A stretch of 64,000 nt of DNA from Gammaproteobacteria bacterium (GTDB taxonomy: Bacteria; Pseudomonadota; Gammaproteobacteria; Pseudomonadales; Cellvibrionaceae): assembly GCA_021151835.1 (NCBI GenBank), contig JAGKWO010000019.1, positions 1-64,000 on the forward strand, in the 5' to 3' direction. The notes beneath the pieces are model-generated. The model worked only from the letters and a program-made list of their open reading frames with translations, searched no databases and had not been told where the DNA came from. A program made the translations under genes and the position numbers. Below are positions 44,966 to 53,864 of the stretch, piece by piece. Each line of letters begins with the position of its first letter. Within the stretch, counting starts at the first letter, position 1.

Positions 44966-46588
44966 TCAATCATCTGCCTTAACAATTGCCTGAATCAGGT
45001 TTGGATATAACTGGGTACCAGAAGCACGATCAAACAACGCCATACCGCCATTGCCACCGAAACCATTATCCCAATAGATGGGAACCAGGCCATGAGTGTA
45101 TGCAGATTTAGTGATGTATTCATTCCAATACACGCGATAGCCTTCGTGATCGCCAACGTTGGTACGCGATACAACACCATACTCACCGAGGATTACACCA
45201 ACACCTTGGTCCACAAAATTGGTTTTCATTTTCTGGAATTGCGAGTCAGCCCAAGCCTCATTTGCCCAGGTTTCAGTGGCGTTGGGGTTGGTCGCATTTT
45301 TGCCCCATTGGGTAATGTTGCTATTGGTGTTTAAGGTGAAGTTATAAGGATCGTAATAATGAACTTCCATTAACAAACGGTTGCTGGTGGTATCCGTCGG
45401 GATTTTTGCGAAATTTACCGTGTGATCAATGTTGGTATTAAAGCCCTGCACCACCAGGAAACGGTTTGCATTATTACCCCCCGTAGCGCGCACAGTTGTT
45501 ACGAAAGTCTGGTTGAAACTGTTTTGCACTGTGTAGTATTCAGCTGTCGGCGTACCGTAATCACCTTCAACCATCACTTCATTAGTGCCTGCGAATAACA
45601 ACCGGTTATCGTAATTTTTGAAACGATTGGCAATTTGTGTCCACATAATTTTCAAGCGGTTATTCACGTAAGCTTGCTGCGCATTCGTGGGTTGCATCCA
45701 GCCGCCATCCCAATGGATATTCATCACCACATACATATCAGCATTTTGCGCGTATTTCACCACTTGCTCGACGCGATCAAGCCATGCGGTTTGAATTACA
45801 AAATTTGCCTCATCGGAAAATTTACTCCAGGCCACCGGTAAACGAATAGTTTTAAAGCCCGCTGCTTTTACTGAATTAATTAATTGCTGGGTGATTAATG
45901 GATTGCCCCAATTGGTTTCACCTCCTACCGCATCCAATGAATTCCCAACGTTCCAGCCAATTCCCATTAGCCTGGTAAGTTGCACCGATGTTAAATCACC
46001 ATTGCTACTGGAGCTTGATGAACGGGAACTACTGGACGAGGAACGGATAGACGATGATATAACCACCGATGAAGATGAACGACTTGATGACGATACAACG
46101 ACCGAAGACGATGAACGAATTGACGATGAAGAAGACGAGCGAATCGAGGATGAAGATGAGCGCACAGATGAAGGCGTTACCGACGATGTACTGCCACCGC
46201 AAATCGCACCGGTCACTGCCGGTGTTTCAATCGCACCATTACCATTGACTTGCAAACCAAACGAAACTGTTTGCCCTGGTTGAATATTGGCATTCCAGCC
46301 TAGATTGGAAGCACTGTAAGGATTGCTGCCAGTAATAGTGGCATTCCAGCTACCGGAAAGACGGTTGTTTACATAAGCCCAACTTACATTCCATCCATTA
46401 ATAGCAGTAGTGCCTTTGTTAGTGATTTCAATGTTGGCAGTCGCACCACTGCCCCAATTATTGGTAACCACATATTTACAAGTTGCAGTTTGTGCAAGTG
46501 ATGTTTGCGTTGCAAACAAACCGGCACTGAGCAGAAGGGCTGTGCCCCATTTTTTAAGTTGCAGGTTTTTTAGCTGTAGGTTTTTCAT
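44966..46588 (-). CDS. Secreted GH5 endoglucanase with CBM2 and poly-Ser linker
   Basis: A 540-residue modular enzyme for cellulose or related beta-glucans. Signal peptide (1-32, ending TQTSLAQ); CBM2 (about 34-131, with CKYVVTNNWGSGATANIEI and its conserved Trp residues, closed by GAICGG); a Ser/Arg linker (about 132-200); and a GH5 domain (about 205-540). The catalytic acid is Glu in AGTNEVMVEG and the nucleophile Glu in ILGEYGVVSR; MGIGWNVGNSLDA is typical of endoglucanase subfamilies. The N-terminus has a duplicated KNLQLKNLQLKK. AGGAG precedes the ATG. It lies directly downstream of nothing shared: both hydrolase genes have own terminators. Confidence 0.92.
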   Translation of the reverse strand: MKNLQLKNLQLKKWGTALLLSAGLFATQTSLAQTATCKYVVTNNWGSGATANIEITNKGTTAINGWNVSWAYVNNRLSGSWNATITGSNPYSASNLGWNANIQPGQTVSFGLQVNGNGAIETPAVTGAICGGSTSSVTPSSVRSSSSSIRSSSSSSIRSSSSVVVSSSSRSSSSVVISSSIRSSSSSSRSSSSSSNGDLTSVQLTRLMGIGWNVGNSLDAVGGETNWGNPLITQQLINSVKAAGFKTIRLPVAWSKFSDEANFVIQTAWLDRVEQVVKYAQNADMYVVMNIHWDGGWMQPTNAQQAYVNNRLKIMWTQIANRFKNYDNRLLFAGTNEVMVEGDYGTPTAEYYTVQNSFNQTFVTTVRATGGNNANRFLVVQGFNTNIDHTVNFAKIPTDTTSNRLLMEVHYYDPYNFTLNTNSNITQWGKNATNPNATETWANEAWADSQFQKMKTNFVDQGVGVILGEYGVVSRTNVGDHEGYRVYWNEYITKSAYTHGLVPIYWDNGFGGNGGMALFDRASGTQLYPNLIQAIVKADD

Positions 46589-46600
46589 CAGGTGTTTCTC

Positions 46601-46611
46601 CTGTCGTTATT
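46601..46611 (-). promoter_or_regulatory. Shared 11-mer upstream of the GH5 gene
   Basis: AATAACGACAG (minus strand) immediately precedes the Shine-Dalgarno of this gene and recurs before the GH26 gene. It may be a leader element or residual homology. Confidence 0.3.
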
Positions 46612-46654
46612 GTTAAACGAATTCGGGGCTACTATTTTTATTTGCCCTGAATGG

Positions 46655-46687
46655 TGAAAAACGCGAGCCCCTTACGAGGCCCGCGTG
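46655..46687 (-). terminator. Terminator of the GH26 gene
   Basis: On the minus strand ACGCGGGCC/GGCTCGCGT (one G-U pair) is followed by TTTT, 50 bases past the GH26 stop. Confidence 0.75.
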
Positions 46688-46733
46688 TTTGGTTGAATAA
46701 AGCTGCCCAAATTATTTAATTAAATAAAATTAA

Positions 46734-48872
46734 TTAAAAATCGGGTAATTCATCCAAAGTGATGACGAGGTCATGGTTATAGACATGACGTTTGTGTGCA
46801 TTGGTGTTGTAGTACTCGCCCGTCCAGAAATTACTGGAATTGCTTATACCTTCTGCGGTGTCAACGTCATTCCATACAACAAAATACAACCACCAGGCGT
46901 TGTCTTGTTTGATTAAATCCGGGTCAGGAATATTGCTGTTTTCACTCAGCGCAACCAGTTTCACTTCTTGCGAATACGCTTTAGCAAGATTGAAGGTAGA
47001 GGCTTGTGATTCATAATTGCGGCTGCCGTCATAGATATCGTGGCTGACGATATCCACATACGCATCACCGGGATACCAGCCACCGCTTTGTCCATTCCAC
47101 ACCCAAATCAAATTATTCAAGCCGTAAAAATTGGTGAGACGATCGTACAGGTGGCGCCACAAAATCACTTGTGCATAAGCCGCGGGAATTCCATCAGTGC
47201 GATCAGAACGCCCCCACCAGAACCAACCACCGGATGCTTCGTGCAGTGGTCGCCACAACACGGTCACTCCGGCGTCTTCCAGCTTTTGTAATTCCGCAGC
47301 AATCAACGCAATATCCGCTTCGATATTTGCGTAGCTGGTGCTGGCAGTATCCAGTTGTCCATTCGCAATCGGAATAGAAAAACTGGTATCTGCTGTGTAG
47401 AAAGCACCGATGCTGGTATTGCTCGCATTCGGGTCGCGCCAGTGCCACGCGAAAGTCACCAAACCACCGCGATTCCAATGGGTAATCGCTTCCTCGGTTT
47501 GTTTCAGGCCAGGGTTGCCTGCCCACAAACCGTAATTCATAAAGTCGTAACCCATAATTGCCGGTGCGCGACCAGTATCATTGATGACGCGCTGGTATTG
47601 ATCGATACTCTCTTGCCAGGTCAGATCCTGTTGGCCGGACAAAATGTGATTACCCCAAATCGATTTCAAATAAGTGAAAACAGATTTAGTCGTTGCACTT
47701 GCATTGGGATTAACCGGAACATTGCGCGCAGGTACCTGTGTTGCGCTGCCCATTCCCGGGCACATACTTTTTGATAAACACACTGCGCCACTTTGGAAGC
47801 CCCAGCTACCGTTATCGGCACTACACAGATTCAATTTGGATGCGCCGATCATGCAATAAGAAAAATTACCCGGCCCCGTTGCATCGGGCGCAGACCCGTA
47901 CACGATGCACGAATAACTATTTTCCCAACCCCAACCATCACCATCCGGGTCTGAATCGGCTGAGCGGCAATAGGGCCAGCCACTCGCGGTCGCGTTGGGA
48001 ATTACTCCGCTCGTACTGCTGGATGAACTCACACTAGTTGATGAGCGGATGGAACTGCTGGAAGAAATAATATTGCTACTCGAAGACGAACGAATGCTGG
48101 AAGAAATGATTGAACTTGATGAGCTGCTTCTGACTGAGCTTGAAATTGCCGACGAGCTAACAGGACCACAGCCACTGACAAAACCAAACGGCGCTGGCTG
48201 GCTCCCGCAAGTTGCAAGGGAAATACAACTTCTATTGTTCTCGTAACCCCAACCGCTTTGGGTTGTGGTACACACCGGATAATTGGTGCCGTACCAGTTG
48301 CACGCCTGGATAGCGGCGCAGGTGGAAGTCAGGCTCGACGAAACTGAACTGGAAGAACGAATCGATGAGCTTGAACTTATCACCGATGATGAAGAACGCA
48401 ACGATGATGACGAAGCGCGCGATGAAGAAGGAATTGAACGGGATGATGGCGCACTCGATGAAAGTGCGCTGGAAGATACTGGCGGGGTTGAACCACAAAT
48501 TGCTCCGGTAACCGCCGGTGTTTCAATCGCCGCCCCATTGGAATTTACCTGCACACCAAAAGACACTTTTTGGCCCGGCTGGATATTGCCATTCCAGTGT
48601 AAATTAGTAGCCGAATAGGGATTGGTGCCAGATACGGTTGCATTCCAACTGCCGGACAAGGTGTTTGTGTTGTAAGCCCAATTCACCGTCCAGTGATTAA
48701 TCGCACTGGCTCCATTATTAGAAATTTCGATAGTAGCGGTCGCGCCGCCGCCCCAGTTATTGGTCACTACATATTTACAGCTGGCACTCTGCGCCATCGT
48801 CACCTGAGTGGCCAGAATTCCAGCGCTCAGGAGTGCGGCAGAGCCCAGCATTTTTAGCCGGGTCGTATTCAT
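46734..48872 (-). CDS. Secreted GH26 beta-mannanase with CBM2 and several CBM10-type modules
   Basis: A 712-residue modular mannanase. Signal peptide (about 1-28, ending TQVTMAQ), CBM2 (about 30-128), Ser-rich linker, a CBM10 module (CNWYGTNYPVCTTTQSGWGY), second Ser linker, a further WPYCRSADSDPDGDGWGWEN module and a third Cys/Trp-rich one (YCMIGASKLNLCSADNGSWG), then the GH26 domain (about 385-705). The acid/base Glu is in LWRPLHEASGGWFWWG and the nucleophile Glu in VALSENSNIPD. The ATG at 48872 was chosen for the GGAG upstream; an earlier ATG lies 15 bases before. Confidence 0.92.
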   Translation of the reverse strand: MNTTRLKMLGSAALLSAGILATQVTMAQSASCKYVVTNNWGGGATATIEISNNGASAINHWTVNWAYNTNTLSGSWNATVSGTNPYSATNLHWNGNIQPGQKVSFGVQVNSNGAAIETPAVTGAICGSTPPVSSSALSSSAPSSRSIPSSSRASSSSLRSSSSVISSSSSIRSSSSVSSSLTSTCAAIQACNWYGTNYPVCTTTQSGWGYENNRSCISLATCGSQPAPFGFVSGCGPVSSSAISSSVRSSSSSSIISSSIRSSSSSNIISSSSSIRSSTSVSSSSSTSGVIPNATASGWPYCRSADSDPDGDGWGWENSYSCIVYGSAPDATGPGNFSYCMIGASKLNLCSADNGSWGFQSGAVCLSKSMCPGMGSATQVPARNVPVNPNASATTKSVFTYLKSIWGNHILSGQQDLTWQESIDQYQRVINDTGRAPAIMGYDFMNYGLWAGNPGLKQTEEAITHWNRGGLVTFAWHWRDPNASNTSIGAFYTADTSFSIPIANGQLDTASTSYANIEADIALIAAELQKLEDAGVTVLWRPLHEASGGWFWWGRSDRTDGIPAAYAQVILWRHLYDRLTNFYGLNNLIWVWNGQSGGWYPGDAYVDIVSHDIYDGSRNYESQASTFNLAKAYSQEVKLVALSENSNIPDPDLIKQDNAWWLYFVVWNDVDTAEGISNSSNFWTGEYYNTNAHKRHVYNHDLVITLDELPDF

Positions 48873-49291
48873 CAGGATGTTCTCCATTGGTTATTTCTGT
48901 CGTTATTCGTTGCGTTATTAATTATTAAAAATGCCGACGCAGGGAACAGCTCGGCCCATGGCCGGATTTGCCTGGGACTAATACAACAGTCGCTATACGA
49001 GATTTTCGAGGGGAGAAAAAGCGTGCGAACAATATAGTCAGCAGCACCAGATACTACCTATAAATGCGAATAATAGGATTTATTGATGCATCAATTGTGG
49101 AGCATTTGGCGACACAACTTGAAGAATGCGAATCAATTCACAAATAGAACTGATTTCATATATGAAAAATAGGTATTTGATTTTTCTTTGGGAAATTTAT
49201 AGCAACGAACTGGTGGCTCTCTATATGTCAGCAGCGACAAATCGACAGAAATAAAAAACAACCACACCCAATAGGATTTGGTAACAAGCCG
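48873..49291. other. Intergenic region upstream of the GH26 gene
   Basis: About 420 bases with no gene seen. The only notable element is the AATAACGACAG (48897-48907, minus strand) also found before the GH5 gene. Sequence is AT-rich around 49060-49200. Confidence 0.5.
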
Positions 49292-50233
49292 TTAATCGGC
49301 GCGGGCTTTACGCCGTAATTCTTGCGGGGTCTGCTGGAACAAGCGGATAAATGCACGGCGCATTCGTTCAGGATCAGAAAATCCCACATTGCGCGCAATA
49401 ATTTCGATAGGCTCTGAGGTGTTTTCCACGTTGATGCGTGCAGCTTCTGCACGTAAACGTTCAACCACCTTCGCCGGTGTTTCGCCAGTTTCCGCAAATA
49501 CTGCACGGCCAAATTGACGCGGGCTTAAACAAGCAATTTCGGCCAGATGTTCAACCGATAATTTTTCATGCAAATGTTCGCGCGCATAATGTAATGCGGT
49601 GCGAATGCGATCTGATTCCGGATCCAATTCCAATAAACTGGAAAATTGCGATTGCCCGCCCGGGCGGCGGTGATACACAACCAGGTTGCGCGCAGTCGCA
49701 CGGGAAATTTCAATCCCCAAATCTTCTTCGATCAACATTAACGCAAGATCAATTCCCGCGCACACACCAGCGGAGGTCCAGATATTACCGTCCTTGATAA
49801 AAATTTTATCGCCATCGACTTTTATTTGCGGATGCAATCGCTGTAAAACCGCCGCGTGTTTCCAATGGGTCGTTGCACGTTTGCCATCCAGCAAACCGGC
49901 ACCCGCCAATAAAAATGCCCCCGTACAGACACTTGCAATGCGGCGCGCCCTGCTCGCACAATCGCGCGCAATTTCCGCAAGGATTGGTACCGATGCAGCT
50001 TCAAAACAAGGGCTGCCCCCGACCACGATAAAGGTATCGATGGGAGTTTCATCGACTGGCTCAGTCATTATCGGTAAACCACATGAGCTGGTAACAATAC
50101 CGCCCATCAATGAAAGGATACTTGTGTTGTACGGCGTATTAACCATGCGCCCTGCCATCTCAAACGCCGCAAGCGGGCCGCTGAGATCCAGCAGTTGAAA
50201 TCCGGGGAATACCAAGAAACTGATTTCGCGCAT
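49292..50233 (-). CDS. GlxA-family AraC-type transcriptional regulator with DJ-1/PfpI domain
   Basis: A 313-residue regulator. The N-terminal DJ-1/PfpI-like domain (1-190) carries a Cys at the nucleophile elbow (ASVCTGAFLLAGAGLLDG). The C-terminal AraC DNA-binding domain (about 205-310) has two HTH motifs (VEHLAEIACLSPRQFGRAV and EIIARNVGFSDPERMRRAF). The gene follows the GAPDH paralogue by 41 bases on the same strand, suggesting a joint operon. Targets and effector are unknown. Confidence 0.9.
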   Translation of the reverse strand: MREISFLVFPGFQLLDLSGPLAAFEMAGRMVNTPYNTSILSLMGGIVTSSCGLPIMTEPVDETPIDTFIVVGGSPCFEAASVPILAEIARDCASRARRIASVCTGAFLLAGAGLLDGKRATTHWKHAAVLQRLHPQIKVDGDKIFIKDGNIWTSAGVCAGIDLALMLIEEDLGIEISRATARNLVVYHRRPGGQSQFSSLLELDPESDRIRTALHYAREHLHEKLSVEHLAEIACLSPRQFGRAVFAETGETPAKVVERLRAEAARINVENTSEPIEIIARNVGFSDPERMRRAFIRLFQQTPQELRRKARAD

Positions 50234-50257
50234 GGTAAAAATAATTTCCGTTGAAAT

Positions 50258-51280
50258 TTATTGCAAAGGCAAGGCACCAAATAACGCAGCATTATCCAGT
50301 AGCCGATTGGCAAAGCCCCATTCATTGTCATACCAGGCATAAACGCTGGCATGGTTGCCACCAATTACTTTAGTCAAGGTCGCATCAAAAATCGCCGAGG
50401 CGTCATTGTGTAAAAAATCGCTGGAGACCAATGGTAATTCGTTCACTTTTACCAAACCTTGCAAAGCGCCCTGCCCGGCGGTTTTATACATCAACGCATT
50501 AATTTCTGCTGCGGATGTCGGGCGGCCGGTGGTAAAACTTAAGATCAGCATACAGACATCCAGTGTGGGCACGCGAATAGAATAGCCATCAAGTTTTCCA
50601 TTCAATTCCGGCAGCACTAATCCGATTGCTGACGCTGCGCCGGTTTTGGTTGGAATGATGGAAGCCATCGCCGAGCGCGCGCGACGCAAATCATCGTGAT
50701 ACACGTCAGTAAGCACCTGGTCATTTGTCACCGCATGGGCAGTCGTCATAGTCCCCGCAACCAGGCCGATCTCATCATGCAACGGTTTGACGACCGTGGC
50801 GAGACAGTTAGTGGTGCAGGACCCAATCGCAATAACGCGATGTGCGGGCTTCAGGATTTGGTGGTTAACACCATACACAATTGTCGCATCAACTTCTTTA
50901 CCACCAGGTGCAGAAATAATTACCCGTTTAGCCCCTGCAACCAAATGGGCGGCGGCTTTGTCACGCGTTGCAAACCGACCGGTGCACTCCAATACCACAT
51001 CAATATCCAATTCCTTCCAGGGCAACTTTTCCGGATCGCGCTCGGATAGCACCCGAATGCGATCGCCGTTTATTACCAAATAATCCCCTTCCAGCTCCAC
51101 AGTGCCACCAAAACGACCATGAGTGGTATCAAAACGGGTGAGATGCGCGTGGATCTCCGCATTTCCCAGATCATTAATTGCCACCAGTTGCAGCTCGTGA
51201 TGCTTGCCCGCCTCGTAAAATGCACGCAGGGTATTACGGCCAATACGGCCATAGCCGTTAATTGCTATACGAATTGTCAT
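50258..51280 (-). CDS. Glyceraldehyde-3-phosphate / erythrose-4-phosphate dehydrogenase paralogue
   Basis: A 340-residue enzyme of the GapA/Epd superfamily. The NAD-binding region starts IRIAINGYGRIGRNTLRAF and has AINDLG, the acidic residue typical of NAD preference. The catalytic Cys is in GSCTTNC and the His in TTAHAVTNDQ; IPTKTGAA and AWYDNEWGFANR follow. The usual NASCTTNC is here IGSCTTNC, a divergence. GAPDH and Epd cannot be separated with confidence from motifs. GGAGGG precedes the ATG at 51280. Confidence 0.85.
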   Translation of the reverse strand: MTIRIAINGYGRIGRNTLRAFYEAGKHHELQLVAINDLGNAEIHAHLTRFDTTHGRFGGTVELEGDYLVINGDRIRVLSERDPEKLPWKELDIDVVLECTGRFATRDKAAAHLVAGAKRVIISAPGGKEVDATIVYGVNHQILKPAHRVIAIGSCTTNCLATVVKPLHDEIGLVAGTMTTAHAVTNDQVLTDVYHDDLRRARSAMASIIPTKTGAASAIGLVLPELNGKLDGYSIRVPTLDVCMLILSFTTGRPTSAAEINALMYKTAGQGALQGLVKVNELPLVSSDFLHNDASAIFDATLTKVIGGNHASVYAWYDNEWGFANRLLDNAALFGALPLQ

Positions 51281-51458
51281 ATTCAAAAGCCCTCCAAAAG
51301 AACCATCAGGAGGCTTAACTCTATGCGCGGCAATGATGGCCGTAAACGACTAAAACCCCTCGTTTTCGGACACAATAATTTACCGGCAGTTTTGTACAGG
51401 GCAAAAATTGCCGACTAAACTTGCTTGATCACTAGAGGTTAAGAAACGGAAAAGTACG

Positions 51459-52775
51459 ATGTTTAACGCCCGATTGAAACAAGAAATAGCTGTTTTGACC
51501 GAACAACTCTCTTCCATGCTACAAGTACGCGAAAGCCTTGACAGCGAGATGTTGATGCTCAATCTGGATCCGCAGGGGCGGATTATCAATGCCAATACGA
51601 ATTTTGAAACGGAAATGGCGTTTGCCCAGGGTCAGGTCCTCAATCGTAAATTGATTGATTTGGTTCCCGGTTATGCGCAAAAAACCGATCATTTCGAACG
51701 CATGAAAAATGCCATTCAACAGGGAGCCCATTGGGCGGGCGCACTGCAAATCGTGCGCGGGGACGACGAAGAGGCATGGCTGCGGGCAATTGTGCAGCCG
51801 GTGAAAAATAGCCATGGCCAGATACAAACTTTTTCAGTCTATGCGAATGACCTCACGCGCACTATTGAAGCCTCGTGTGAACATCAAAACCTGATCGAAG
51901 CATTGCAGCGCTCAACCGCGGTTATTGAATTTGATTTAAACGGCAATGTGTTAACGGCCAATGATCGCTTTTTAAAAAGCATGGGTTATTCACTGAATCA
52001 AATTGTTGGTAAGCATCACCGCCTGTTTTGTGCACCGGATGAATACAATTCCCAAGCGTATCAATCCTTCTGGGAAAAACTTCGCCGCGGTGAATTTATC
52101 GCTGACCGATTCAAACGGGTGGACAGCCATGGGCGCACCGTCTGGCTGGAGGCCTCTTACAATCCCATTTCCGATTCACATAACAGGCTTTACAAAATTG
52201 TGAAATTTGCCACGGTGATCACCGATCAAGTGAACGGTGAGATCGCCGTTGCACAAGCGGCGGATATTGCCTATACCACATCGCAACATACCGATGAAAC
52301 CGCGAAAAGAGGTAGCGGCGTAGTGCAACAAACTGTCAATGTCATGCGCGAACTAGCCGCGCAAATGGAAGCTGCTGCGGAAGGCATTGCGGCATTGGAT
52401 AAACAATCGCAAATCATCGGCACCATCATCAAAAGCATCAGCAGTATCGCTGATCAAACCAACCTGCTCGCTTTAAATGCCGCCATTGAAGCCGCACGCG
52501 CTGGCGACCAAGGCCGCGGCTTCGCCGTCGTTGCCGACGAAGTCCGCCAACTCGCCTCACGCACCAGCCAGGCCACTGTAGAAATCGTCAGTGTAGTTTC
52601 GCAAAACCAGAAACTGGCTGAAGAAGCCGTACAAATAATTGAAAATGGAAAACGCCAAGCCGTACAGGGCCTCGAACTTTCCGCACAAGCAGGCGATGTT
52701 ATTGTAGAGATTCAGGATGGTGCACAAAAAGTGGTTAGTGCGGTGGGGCAGTTTGCGAATAGGTTAGGTACCTAA
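51459..52775 (+). CDS. Soluble PAS-domain methyl-accepting chemotaxis protein
   Basis: A 438-residue cytoplasmic receptor without membrane helices. Two PAS domains (about 30-135 and 150-265) precede a short signalling domain with SSIADQTNLLALNAAIEAAR and GRGFAVVADEVRQLA. The layout resembles Aer/BdlA-type energy or redox sensors; a heme or flavin in the PAS domains is possible but not shown by sequence. It is divergent from the GAPDH gene. Confidence 0.9.
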   Translation: MFNARLKQEIAVLTEQLSSMLQVRESLDSEMLMLNLDPQGRIINANTNFETEMAFAQGQVLNRKLIDLVPGYAQKTDHFERMKNAIQQGAHWAGALQIVRGDDEEAWLRAIVQPVKNSHGQIQTFSVYANDLTRTIEASCEHQNLIEALQRSTAVIEFDLNGNVLTANDRFLKSMGYSLNQIVGKHHRLFCAPDEYNSQAYQSFWEKLRRGEFIADRFKRVDSHGRTVWLEASYNPISDSHNRLYKIVKFATVITDQVNGEIAVAQAADIAYTTSQHTDETAKRGSGVVQQTVNVMRELAAQMEAAAEGIAALDKQSQIIGTIIKSISSIADQTNLLALNAAIEAARAGDQGRGFAVVADEVRQLASRTSQATVEIVSVVSQNQKLAEEAVQIIENGKRQAVQGLELSAQAGDVIVEIQDGAQKVVSAVGQFANRLGT

Positions 52776-52796
52776 TACAGTTTGGAATATTTAAAC

Positions 52797-52819
52797 AACG
52801 GGCTGCCAATGCCCGTTTT
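52797..52819 (+). terminator. Terminator of the PAS-MCP gene
   Basis: AACGGGC/GCCCGTT stem-loop followed by TT, just past the MCP stop. Confidence 0.65.
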
Positions 52820-52874
52820 CAATTTATCGAATGTAATAATGTAGTTAACAACAACATCGGTTTATTCTCCCGCT

Positions 52875-53780
52875 TTATTTTACTGCTACAGAATTCACTA
52901 TATGCTCCCGCAACCACTGGTGCGCCGGGTCGCGATGGACGCGTTCGTGCCAGAGCATCAACATTTCGTAGCCGGGAATAGCTAATGGTGGTTTAACTAC
53001 TTGCAGGGTTTTGCTATTGCGAACCAGACGCGATGGAACCAGCGCAACCAGATCTGTATTTATCAACACGGATTCAAGAAATAAAAAATGCGGGATCGAT
53101 AAAGCAACTCGCCGTTGCATTCCCAACTCAGCGAGCGCGCTATCTGTAACACCGTGAAAACCGCCGCCGTCTGGCGAAACAATGACATGATCAAGCGCGC
53201 AAAATTTTTCCACTGTCAGGCGACCTTTTAAACCGGGATGCCCTGCTCTGCCGGCGAGTAAATAGTTTTCAACAAATACTGATTTACGTCGCAATCCCGG
53301 CGGTGCTTCCACGGTGATATGAAATGCAAGATCGATGTCGCCCTGCTCTGCCTGCCTGGCGATTAATGCTGGAATTATTTGCAACACCGCAAGCCGCGTT
53401 GCCGGAGCCACTTTGCCTAGCCCGGCAATGGCGGGCAGCAATATTGTGGATTCGCTGTAATCGGACGCAGCTATGCGCCAGGTTTGATTCGCCTGTGTCG
53501 GATCAAATGGCGTAGATGGTGCAACAGCCTGTTCCAATGCCTCCAGCGCCTGGCGCAAGGGCTCACGCAATTCATCAGCGCGTGCGGTGGGGCGCATACC
53601 GCGTGGACCGGCGAGCAATAAAGGATCATTAAAAACGTCACGTAACCTGGCCAGTTGGATGCTTACGGTAGGCTGTGATAAATGCAAGCGTTCCGCCGCG
53701 CGCGTTACGTTATGTTCGGCCAATAAAGCGTCGAGTGTGACCAGCAAGTTCAGGTCCAGGTTGCGCAAGGAATTGTTCAT
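52875..53780 (-). CDS. LysR-family transcriptional regulator
   Basis: A 301-residue LysR protein: N-terminal winged HTH (LDLNLLVTLDALLAEHNVTR, AAERLHLSQPTVSIQLARL) and a C-terminal periplasmic-binding-like effector domain. It resembles the NodD/LinR-type branch. It is divergent from the quinone oxidoreductase gene and likely controls it, as is usual for LysR regulators. Confidence 0.92.
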   Translation of the reverse strand: MNNSLRNLDLNLLVTLDALLAEHNVTRAAERLHLSQPTVSIQLARLRDVFNDPLLLAGPRGMRPTARADELREPLRQALEALEQAVAPSTPFDPTQANQTWRIAASDYSESTILLPAIAGLGKVAPATRLAVLQIIPALIARQAEQGDIDLAFHITVEAPPGLRRKSVFVENYLLAGRAGHPGLKGRLTVEKFCALDHVIVSPDGGGFHGVTDSALAELGMQRRVALSIPHFLFLESVLINTDLVALVPSRLVRNSKTLQVVKPPLAIPGYEMLMLWHERVHRDPAHQWLREHIVNSVAVK

Positions 53781-53796
53781 AGCAATACCTGATATG

Positions 53797-53815
53797 TTGG
53801 AAATTCATTTCTACT
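53797..53815. promoter_or_regulatory. Possible LysR operator
   Basis: The divergent spacer of 84 bases contains GTTGGAAATTCATTTCTAC, an interrupted inverted repeat built on GAAAT-N2-ATTTC, between the LysR and oxidoreductase starts. Confidence 0.45.
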
Positions 53816-53864
53816 ATACCTCAATCAACCCTACCCTGTGCTCACTAACTAGCGGAGCACGACT

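Noticed and set aside
45891..46283. Long plus-strand frame rich in Asp and Glu opposite the GH5 gene
   Set aside because: It is the antisense of the poly-serine linker; the acidic composition follows from serine codons. No ribosome-binding site.
47995..48246. Acidic Leu/Glu frame opposite the GH26 linker
   Set aside because: Again the reverse of serine-rich coding sequence.
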